Assembly: GCA_047973085.1 (NCBI GenBank)
Contig: JBKEBI010000061.1
Span: forward strand, 1-19,106
Origin: JBKEDG01 sp047973085
GTDB taxonomy: Bacteria; Bacillota_I; Bacilli_A; JBKEDG01
Reading direction: 5' to 3'
DNA: 19,106 nt
The first letter of the stretch is position 1. Every line of letters starts with the position of its first letter. This document shows positions 13,811 to 19,106 of the stretch, in pieces. A program made the translations under genes and the position numbers. The notes below the pieces were generated by a model that saw nothing but the letters and a program-made list of their open reading frames with translations, did no database searches and was not told the DNA's origin.

Positions 13811-13839
13811 ATTATACCAATTATATGCTGTAAGTACAA
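13811..13839 (-). promoter_or_regulatory. Promoter of the minus-strand DUF2238-DUF368-acetyltransferase operon
   Basis: On the minus strand TTGTAC (13839-13834) and TATAAT (13816-13811) are 17 bp apart, with a TGG extended -10 just before. The start codon of the first gene lies 22 bp further on. Confidence 0.7.
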
Positions 13840-13922
13840 TAATTACAATAAATATTTTATAAACTAAATTAAATGTCAATATACTTAACTATTTTGTAGG
13901 AATTTATTTTCTATCAATTATA

Positions 13923-13951
13923 TTGCATTTAAAAAGTGATTGTGATATAAT
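13923..13951 (+). promoter_or_regulatory. Promoter of the LPXTG surface protein gene
   Basis: TTGCAT (13923-13928) and TATAAT (13946-13951, preceded by TGA as an extended -10) are 17 bp apart. The region between this and the divergent promoter at 13839 is A/T-rich with no further recognisable element. Confidence 0.7.
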
Positions 13952-13993
13952 TATACAAATTATAATGAATATAATAGAAGGAAAGTGTAAATA

Positions 13994-15142
13994 ATGATAA
14001 AAAATTTTAAAGCAAAATTAATAGTTTCATTAATTTCCATGGGATTAATTAGCCTTTTATTAAACCCTCTTTTGAATGAAGTTAAGGCGCAATCAAGTGT
14101 TACGTTTGAAGAGCAATTTCCGAATCCACATACTGCTGAAGTAATGGCATCATATTTTGGCAAGGCAGTCACTGATGTAATTGATGATACGGATTTATCT
14201 ACATCAAGTCTTTCTTTGAATAGCCAAGAATTGACAGATATTACAGGGATAACAATTTTTACTGAACTCTCTGGACTATTTTTAGATAACAACCAGCTTA
14301 CAAAACTACCAGACAATTTTAATGAATTATCTAACTTAAGATTAGTCAGTCTAAGTAATAATCAACTTACAAGTTTACCAGATAGCTTTTTAACAATGGT
14401 TAGTAGATTTAGTTATTTAGGGTTAGAAGGAAACTTGCTGCCTTCTGATTATGAGGTAGTAATTCAAGAAAATGGAAATAGCCATAGTTATTTAACTCAA
14501 GATAAACTTGTAGTTGATCCGCTTTCAAATACAGTTACAATAAGAAGTTATGCTGACTATGAATCACTAGATTATCCTTTATTAACTAATTTACAATCTG
14601 TTAATGAACTCTCTTCAGCACATATATATATGCTTGAAAACTACGTTGATGAAAATATGGAACCTGTTAATATTGATGATTATTTTTTTAGTAATGGGGC
14701 TGTGAGAAAATCAGGAAAAGTTTATGCTCAAGTAAGAGCAACAGGAACAGGGGTTTTTCCAAATACTAGTGATAATGCTTTAACTGATGACTATATTGAG
14801 TTAAACTTTGAAGTAATCTTGTATAATCTTTCATTTGATTTAAATGGTGGGGGAAGCTCTACACCAGCCAGTCAAATATTAAGTGAAGGAGAAAAGGGTG
14901 TACAACCAGATAATCCCACAAGAGAAGGGTATACGTTCAGTGGATGGAACACATCAGCTGATGGTAGTGGATATATATGGAATTTTGATTCAAATACGAT
15001 GCCAGCAGAAGATGTAGTATTGTATGCACAATGGGAAGAAAATACTCTTCCAAAAACAGGTATTACACGTAATGTTATACTATTTAGTACTTTAGTTGTA
15101 TTAGTTGGAGCAAAATTAATACTCATTAATAAAAAGTATTAA
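13994..15142 (+). CDS. Leucine-rich-repeat, InlB-B-repeat, LPXTG-anchored surface protein
   Basis: This 382-residue cell wall protein starts with a signal peptide (basic MIKNFKAK, hydrophobic core to about residue 28, likely cleavage after VKA near residue 32). About three to four leucine-rich repeats follow at about residues 70-145, with LSLNSQELTDI, LFLDNNQLTKLPDNF and VSLSNNQLTSLPDSF visible. A middle domain of unknown type spans about 150-275. A Listeria-Bacteroides (InlB B) repeat comes next: FDLNGGGSSTP, then NPTREGYTFSGWNTSADGSG and VVLYAQWEE. The sorting signal is LPKTG at residues 352-356, a hydrophobic helix and the charged tail INKKY. It should be attached to peptidoglycan by sortase and may bind host or matrix molecules, which is inferred. 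The ribosome binding site is AGAAGGAAAG. It has its own promoter and terminator. Confidence 0.9.
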   Translation: MIKNFKAKLIVSLISMGLISLLLNPLLNEVKAQSSVTFEEQFPNPHTAEVMASYFGKAVTDVIDDTDLSTSSLSLNSQELTDITGITIFTELSGLFLDNNQLTKLPDNFNELSNLRLVSLSNNQLTSLPDSFLTMVSRFSYLGLEGNLLPSDYEVVIQENGNSHSYLTQDKLVVDPLSNTVTIRSYADYESLDYPLLTNLQSVNELSSAHIYMLENYVDENMEPVNIDDYFFSNGAVRKSGKVYAQVRATGTGVFPNTSDNALTDDYIELNFEVILYNLSFDLNGGGSSTPASQILSEGEKGVQPDNPTREGYTFSGWNTSADGSGYIWNFDSNTMPAEDVVLYAQWEENTLPKTGITRNVILFSTLVVLVGAKLILINKKY

Positions 15143-15204
15143 AATAAGTTTTATTAATTAAGAAAATTAAATACTAAAATTTTATAAGTAAATAATTTAT
15201 ATAG

Positions 15205-15238
15205 ATTGATTTCTACGGTATAAAGAAATCAATTTTTT
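15205..15238 (+). terminator. Intrinsic terminator of the LPXTG gene
   Basis: ATTGATTTCT (15205-15214) pairs perfectly with AGAAATCAAT (15224-15233) around a 9-nt loop, followed by T to 15238. Confidence 0.88.
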
Positions 15239-15286
15239 GCATATAACTATTTTAATATTTCTTTTCAAAATAATATTTGTCTATTA

Positions 15287-15315
15287 TTGTTTATGGATTG
15301 TGATTTTGTTATAAT
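15287..15315 (+). promoter_or_regulatory. Promoter of the YczE/YitT-family gene
   Basis: TTGTTT (15287-15292) and TATAAT (15310-15315) are 17 bp apart with TG at 15307-15308 as an extended -10. An AGGGGG ribosome binding site follows at about 15324-15329. Confidence 0.7.
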
Positions 15316-15336
15316 GGTTTATAAGGGGGATTTGAC

Positions 15337-15975
15337 ATGAAAGAAATATTAAATGATTTAAGAGGCTTGCCAACTTTAATGCTTGGATTTACACTAATGG
15401 GATTTGGAATTTGGATGCTTAAAGAATCAGAACTTGGAATGCCTCCGTGGGATTGTTTGACACAAGGTTTATCAAATTTTTTACCTTTTACATTTGGACA
15501 ACTTAGTCAAATTTCAGGACTAGTTATTTTAGTTATTGCAATATTATTAAAAGTGTATCCTGGAATAGGAACAATTTTAAATATAATATTTATCGGAGTA
15601 TTTTATGATTTGTTTGACAATATTTTTAATATCAGTATAGATATGATGGCTGTAAATATTCTATATGTCATAATAGGATCATTTGCAATGTCACTTGGAA
15701 CAGTTTTATATATGAGAAAAGGACTTGGCCAGGGACCACGTGATAGTGTTATTTTAGGTGTTTATAGACTCTATACGATAAAGTATGGGTTTATTAAATT
15801 TGGAATTGAAGCAGTAGTTTTAACAATTGGAATTATTTTGGGAGGGACTGCAGGACTTGGAACAGTCTTAGCCTTATTTTTCATCAGCTTCTTTACTCAA
15901 GAAATTTTAAATAAAATAAAGCTTGATCCTAAAACAATTGAACACAAGTACTTACACAAATATACTTTTAAGTAA
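15337..15975 (+). CDS. YczE/YyaS/YitT-family membrane protein
   Basis: This 212-residue protein has five to six membrane segments. The N-terminal half includes MLGFTLMGFGIWMLKESELGMPPWDCLTQGLS and the second half includes GTVLYMRKGLGQGPRDSVILGVYR, the duplicated G-x-x-P-x-D motif typical of the YczE/YitT group (COG2364-like). Biochemical function of the group is not established; transport or membrane regulation has been suggested. It has its own promoter at 15287-15315. The last codons (Phe-Lys-stop) coincide with the first of the TTTAAGTAA repeats that precede the two-component system, 42 bp before the response regulator gene. Confidence 0.85.
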   Translation: MKEILNDLRGLPTLMLGFTLMGFGIWMLKESELGMPPWDCLTQGLSNFLPFTFGQLSQISGLVILVIAILLKVYPGIGTILNIIFIGVFYDLFDNIFNISIDMMAVNILYVIIGSFAMSLGTVLYMRKGLGQGPRDSVILGVYRLYTIKYGFIKFGIEAVVLTIGIILGGTAGLGTVLALFFISFFTQEILNKIKLDPKTIEHKYLHKYTFK

Positions 15976-15998
15976 TTTTTAAGTAACAAATGTATTAT
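15966..15998 (+). promoter_or_regulatory. Direct-repeat regulatory site and -10 box before the response regulator
   Basis: TTTTAAGTAA occurs twice, at 15966-15975 and 15977-15986, exactly 11 bp apart. A -10-like TATTAT lies at 15993-15998, preceded by TG. Measured from TTTAAG, the repeats start 26 and 15 bp upstream of the -10, the same geometry as at 18004-18035. Direct repeats with one-turn spacing at the -35 position are typical for OmpR/PhoB-family activators, so this is a likely autoregulatory site. The first repeat overlaps the end of the upstream gene. Confidence 0.6.
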
Positions 15999-16017
15999 TT
16001 AAAGGGAGGTGATATAA

Positions 16018-16704
16018 ATGAGACTACTTTTATGTGAAGATGAAGTGGATATTTCTGATACTTTAGTTGAAATTTTAAAATTAAATAAATATTCAGTTGA
16101 TGCAGTATACGATGGAGAAGAGGCACTTGATTATTTAGAATTTGGAAATTATGATTGTGTTATTTTAGATATAATGATGCCAAAAAAATATGGGTTAGAA
16201 GTTTTACAAATAATTAGAAAAATGGGGAATAATATTCCTGTTATTATGTTGACGGCAAAATCAGAACTTGATGATCGAGTACTTGGTCTAGATAGTGGAG
16301 CAGATGATTATCTTGCTAAACCTTTTGAAATTAAAGAACTGTTGGCAAGAATAAGATCAATTACTAGAAGACAGAGTGAATTTGTAGATAATGTACTAGA
16401 ATTTTCAGATTTAAAATTGAATCGTGCTACTTATGAACTTATTTGTGATGAAAAGACTACAAAGCTTCCACCTAAAGAATTTCAAATGTTGGAAATGCTG
16501 ATGAAAAATCCTAAGCAGTACATCTCAACTGATCACTTTATGGAGAAGATTTGGGGTTATGATAGCGATGCTGAAATAAATGTTGTGTGGGTTTGTATTT
16601 CAAGTGTAAGAAAAAGGATTAATGAAGTTTGTAATAATGTGTCATTAGTTACTTCAAGAAAGATGGGATATAGACTGGAGGCACAAGATGCTAAGAAAAC
16701 TTAG
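16018..16704 (+). CDS. OmpR-family response regulator
   Basis: This 228-residue protein has a receiver domain (about 1-115) with the acidic pocket E7-D8, phosphoacceptor D51 in VILDIMMP, the switch Thr in MLTAKSE and Lys in LAKPFE. A winged-helix DNA-binding domain follows (about 125-222), with LPPKEFQMLEMLMKNP and NVVWVCISSVRKRI as the recognition helix region and TSRKMGYRL as the wing. It should be phosphorylated by the kinase encoded next and bind direct repeats. The ribosome binding site is AAAGGGAGGTGAT. The gene overlaps the kinase gene by 17 bp. Matching repeats before this gene and before the VTC-domain gene suggest its own targets. Confidence 0.95.
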   Translation: MRLLLCEDEVDISDTLVEILKLNKYSVDAVYDGEEALDYLEFGNYDCVILDIMMPKKYGLEVLQIIRKMGNNIPVIMLTAKSELDDRVLGLDSGADDYLAKPFEIKELLARIRSITRRQSEFVDNVLEFSDLKLNRATYELICDEKTTKLPPKEFQMLEMLMKNPKQYISTDHFMEKIWGYDSDAEINVVWVCISSVRKRINEVCNNVSLVTSRKMGYRLEAQDAKKT

Positions 16705-17881
16705 AATTAAATTTGTAGTTGTTTCTGTTACTGCAGTCAGTATTATACTTTTCTCTATTGTGGCTTTCATTAATATTACTAACTATATAAATGTTCAAGA
16801 GCGTAGTAATAATATATTAGATACATTGATTGAAAATGATGGTAGATTTCCTCAAGGTCCTGATCACAAAAATAAGGAAGATTTTGGGGTAGAAACACCT
16901 TTTTCAACAAGGTTCTTCACTGTTAGAATTGATTCTAATAATAACATTATTAGCGTTAATACAGAAAAGATTTCTGCAGTTGACTATGATAAGGTTAAAG
17001 AATATGTCGAAATAATTTTAGAAAATGATAAAGAGATTGGGTCTGTTGATGATTATGAATATGAAATTAAAACTAAAGATAGTGAAAGCTTAATTGTTTT
17101 TATTGATAATTCTAGAGAGTTAGATATGTTTAGATCTATTCGAAATACTAGTATATTATACAGTGTAATAGGAATTATAGGTTTTTGCCTACTTTTAATT
17201 ATATTTTCAAAGAAAGCTATTAAGCCAATTACTGATTCTTATGAAAAGCAAAAGCAATTTATTACTGATGCTAGTCATGAGTTAAAAACACCTCTTACTG
17301 TTATTAATTCTAGCACGGATGTAATAGAGCATAATTATGGTAGTGATAAGTGGAGTGCTAAAATAAAAAATCAGGTAAACAAAATGTCTCTGCTTATTGA
17401 AGATCTTATTGTACTCACAAGGCTTGATGAATCAGGAAATAAATTTAATAGAACAGAATTTGATTTTTCAAAATTAATTAATGATATAGTTAGCGATTTT
17501 TCAGAAAATAGAAAATTTAAAATTGATATGAAAGATAATATTATGGTTTATGCTTCATATGATGATATAAATAAACTTTTACACATTTTAATAGAAAATG
17601 CTGTGAAGTATAGTAAAGATGATAAAGATATACAAATTAAAGTTTCAAAAAAAGGAAGAAAAGTATTATTTTCAATTTATAATTATTCTGATGGACTGGA
17701 AAAAAAGGATTATAGTTGTTTATTTGAGAGATTCTATCGTCTTGATAGTTCTCGTAATAGTAAAACTGGAGGGCATGGAATTGGTCTTTCAATTGCTAGT
17801 ACAATAGTTGAAAATCATCGCGGTAAAATTCGTGCATATAGTAATGATGGCGAGCAAATGATTTTAGAATTTACTTTATAG
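16688..17881 (+). CDS. Sensor histidine kinase
   Basis: This 397-residue membrane kinase has a first membrane helix at about residues 8-30, an extracytoplasmic sensor region of about 120 residues (31-152, acidic, with PDHKNKEDFGVETPF), and a second helix at about 154-174. A dimerisation domain contains the phosphoacceptor H197 in TDASHELKTPL. The catalytic domain has the N box with N304 in LIENAVKYS and the glycine-rich ATP lid GGHGIGLSIA. No clear HAMP domain of full length is visible; the linker after the second helix is short. The start ATG lies inside the end of the regulator gene with GGAGG at 16677-16681. The signal is unknown. It forms a two-component pair with the preceding gene. Confidence 0.95.
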   Translation: MLRKLRIKFVVVSVTAVSIILFSIVAFINITNYINVQERSNNILDTLIENDGRFPQGPDHKNKEDFGVETPFSTRFFTVRIDSNNNIISVNTEKISAVDYDKVKEYVEIILENDKEIGSVDDYEYEIKTKDSESLIVFIDNSRELDMFRSIRNTSILYSVIGIIGFCLLLIIFSKKAIKPITDSYEKQKQFITDASHELKTPLTVINSSTDVIEHNYGSDKWSAKIKNQVNKMSLLIEDLIVLTRLDESGNKFNRTEFDFSKLINDIVSDFSENRKFKIDMKDNIMVYASYDDINKLLHILIENAVKYSKDDKDIQIKVSKKGRKVLFSIYNYSDGLEKKDYSCLFERFYRLDSSRNSKTGGHGIGLSIASTIVENHRGKIRAYSNDGEQMILEFTL

Positions 17882-17940
17882 TACTAATTATTAAATTTGT
17901 GGTATTGTAATAGAATTAATTAAATAGAGAATAACAACTA

Positions 17941-17980
17941 AAGTAATAAGATGAATTAGCTTTCATTTTATTATTTTTTT
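17941..17980 (+). terminator. Intrinsic terminator of the two-component operon
   Basis: AATAAGATGAA (17945-17955) pairs with TTCATTTTATT (17962-17972), with one G-U pair, around a 6-nt loop. T74-T80 follows (17974-17980). The stem can be extended outward by a few A-T pairs. It separates the kinase gene from the polyphosphate module. Confidence 0.75.
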
Positions 17981-18003
17981 AATTTAAAAATATTATGTAT
18001 ACA

Positions 18004-18035
18004 TTTAAGTTAACTTTAAGTTAGATATATATACT
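18004..18035 (+). promoter_or_regulatory. Direct-repeat activator site and -10 box of the VTC-domain operon
   Basis: TTTAAGTTA occurs at 18004-18012 and again at 18015-18023, 11 bp apart. The -10 box TATACT is at 18030-18035, 26 and 15 bp after the starts of the two repeats. No good -35 hexamer is present, as expected for an activator-dependent promoter. The match with 15966-15998 in half-site, period and distance points to the adjacent response regulator. Confidence 0.6.
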
Positions 18036-18060
18036 ATGTTTGTAGAGGAGGAGGTATATT

Positions 18061-18765
18061 ATGAAAAAAGGACAAGTATTTAATCGTAAAGAAATAAAGT
18101 ATGTTATAACAAAGCATCAAAAAGAAGACCTCGTTGAATATATGCAAAATTATATGGTAAAAGATAAATATAGTGATAAAAATATCATTAGCGTTTATAT
18201 AGATACTCCGAGCAAAAGGTTAATAAGAAATTCGATGGAGAAGCCAATGTATAAAGAAAAATTGCGTATTAGAAGCTACGGTGTAGCTAATGACTCTAGC
18301 GAAGTTTTTATGGAAATAAAGAAAAAATTTAAAGGAATAGTATATAAGCGTAGAGTGAGTATGAGTTGCGATGATGCAAATTGTTATTTGAAAGGTAAAA
18401 ATTTAGATGGAGGACAGGTATTAAAAGAGGTTGATTACCTTAAGCAAGTATATGGAAATTTAGAAAAATCAATGTACATGTCTTATTATCGAGAAGCATA
18501 TAAGTGTTTAGAGGATGAACATTTAAGAGTTACATTTGATAGTGACGTAGTTGCAAGAGTTGAGGATATATCTTTGACATCTGAAATATACGGACATAAT
18601 ATTTTAGATGAAAATTTAGTGATAATGGAAATTAAAACTCTATATGGATTTCCTGAGTGGTTAAATTATTTTCTAAGCAACAATAAGATATATAAAACAC
18701 CTTTTTCAAAATATGGAAAAGCTTATAAAGATTTAGTATTAAATCAAGGAGGGGAAATATGTTAA
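18061..18765 (+). CDS. VTC-domain protein, putative polyphosphate polymerase
   Basis: This 234-residue soluble protein has the VTC/CYTH-type tunnel fold. Recognised strands are FNRKEIKYVITKHQKEDLVEYM, ISVYIDTPSKRLIR, KEKLRIRSYG, VFMEIKKKFKGIVYKRRV, LRVTFDSDVVAR, VIMEIKTL and the C-terminal FSKYGKAYKDL. The alternating Lys/Arg and Glu residues (EIKYVI, KLRIRSYG, EIKKK, RVTFDSD, EIKT) are those used to bind phosphate and metal in polyphosphate polymerases. In bacteria these proteins are often encoded beside a DUF4956 membrane protein, as here, and are thought to make or handle polyphosphate; the reaction is inferred. AGAGGAGGAGG precedes the ATG. It overlaps the next gene by 7 bp, and the promoter region carries the activator-type repeats. 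Confidence 0.85.
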   Translation: MKKGQVFNRKEIKYVITKHQKEDLVEYMQNYMVKDKYSDKNIISVYIDTPSKRLIRNSMEKPMYKEKLRIRSYGVANDSSEVFMEIKKKFKGIVYKRRVSMSCDDANCYLKGKNLDGGQVLKEVDYLKQVYGNLEKSMYMSYYREAYKCLEDEHLRVTFDSDVVARVEDISLTSEIYGHNILDENLVIMEIKTLYGFPEWLNYFLSNNKIYKTPFSKYGKAYKDLVLNQGGEIC

Positions 18766-19106
18766 ACGGAGAAATGAGTTTGGTTAATTTTAGTATTGGA
18801 ATGTGTGTATCTATAGCTCTGGGATTGTTTATTAGCTTGACATATATGTATAGATCTAAGCATACAAAAAGTTTTGTTGTTACACTCTCAGTACTACCTG
18901 TGATAGTTAGTTCTACTATATTTGTAATTAATGGAAATATTGGAGCAGGAGTAGCTTTAACAGGAGTATTTAGCTTAATAAGGTTTAGATCTGTTCCTGG
19001 TTCTGCAAAGGAAATTGGAGCAATATTTTTAGCAATGGGTGCTGGTTTAATTGTTGGAATGGGATATGTATTATATGCAGTTGTATTTACTATTATACTT
19101 GGATGC
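18759..19106 (+). CDS. DUF4956 membrane protein (3' partial)
   Basis: The frame runs from ATG 18759 to the window end, giving the first 116 residues. Four hydrophobic segments are visible, together with the family hallmark GVFSLIRFRSVPGSAKEIGAIFLAMGAGLIVGMGY, here split by me for description: FSLIRFRS, then PGSAKEIG, then AMGAGL. This marks DUF4956, a membrane family that accompanies VTC-domain genes and may act as the export channel or anchor for polyphosphate synthesis; this role is inferred from the neighbourhood. Translation is probably coupled to the VTC-domain gene, whose last codons it overlaps, with AAGGAGGGG inside that gene's end. About half of the usual length is missing beyond the window. 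Confidence 0.88.
   Translation, partial: MLNGEMSLVNFSIGMCVSIALGLFISLTYMYRSKHTKSFVVTLSVLPVIVSSTIFVINGNIGAGVALTGVFSLIRFRSVPGSAKEIGAIFLAMGAGLIVGMGYVLYAVVFTIILGC

Noticed and set aside
14190..14420. Repeated DNA in the leucine-rich region as a tandem repeat array
   Set aside because: Similarity is at the protein level (LRR units); the bases differ too much for a DNA repeat.

Overview
The window looks like a chromosomal segment from a low-GC, Gram-positive, probably anaerobic member of the Bacillota. The evidence is the strong A+T bias, AGGAGG-type ribosome binding sites, many extended -10 promoters, an LPKTG sortase substrate, a cysteine-rich S18 ribosomal protein, and an arginine deiminase operon whose transporter resembles streptococcal ArcD. 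An in-frame UGA at a catalytic cysteine position implies selenocysteine use, which points towards Clostridia or Tissierellia-type anaerobes. That placement is inference. Every complete gene seen ends in TAA or TAG.

Layout. (1) 1-700: the 3' end of a low-molecular-weight-phosphatase-type arsenate reductase, then an Spx/ArsC-like thioredoxin-fold protein in which the first cysteine of CxxC is encoded by TGA (positions 343-345), with a bacterial SECIS-like hairpin just downstream. (2) 818-2596: rpsF-ssb-rpsR plus a small membrane-anchored protein of unknown function, with a promoter, a leader hairpin that masks the rpsF Shine-Dalgarno sequence, and a terminator. (3) 2671-8081: an arginine deiminase operon, arcA-arcB-M20 dipeptidase-arcD, lacking carbamate kinase. 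Its promoter carries a 12-T tract in the spacer. (4) 8094-11509: a sulfane-sulfur/CoA-disulfide island with a four-domain CoADR-rhodanese-TusA-DsrE fusion, a single-domain rhodanese, and a convergent membrane protein with CxxxCP and CxxCP motifs. The two transcription units carry the same operator-like sequence, CATATTA-N8-TAATATG. (5) 11526-13839, minus strand: an operon of a YjdF/DUF2238-like membrane protein, a DUF368 (PopT-type) transporter and a frameshifted Vat/CatB-like acetyltransferase. (6) 13923-15238: a leucine-rich-repeat surface protein with a sortase signal. (7) 15287-17980: a YczE/YitT-family membrane protein and an OmpR-type two-component system. (8) 18004-19106: a VTC-domain polyphosphate polymerase-like gene overlapping a DUF4956 membrane gene that is cut by the window end.

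How the parts may work together. The two-component system and the VTC operon share the same arrangement of 11-bp-spaced TTTAAGT(A/T)A direct repeats, 26 and 15 bp upstream of a -10 box. This suggests the response regulator controls itself and the polyphosphate module. The duplicated CATATTA-N8-TAATATG palindrome suggests the CoADR fusion and the CxxxCP membrane protein form one regulon for reactive sulfur handling. The most notable observations are the selenocysteine ArsC-like gene, these two shared regulatory patterns, and the possibly phase-variable arcA promoter. There is no stretch above 300 bases without a gene; the largest gap is 2528-2818, described below. I saw no tRNA, rRNA, CRISPR array, transposase or origin.
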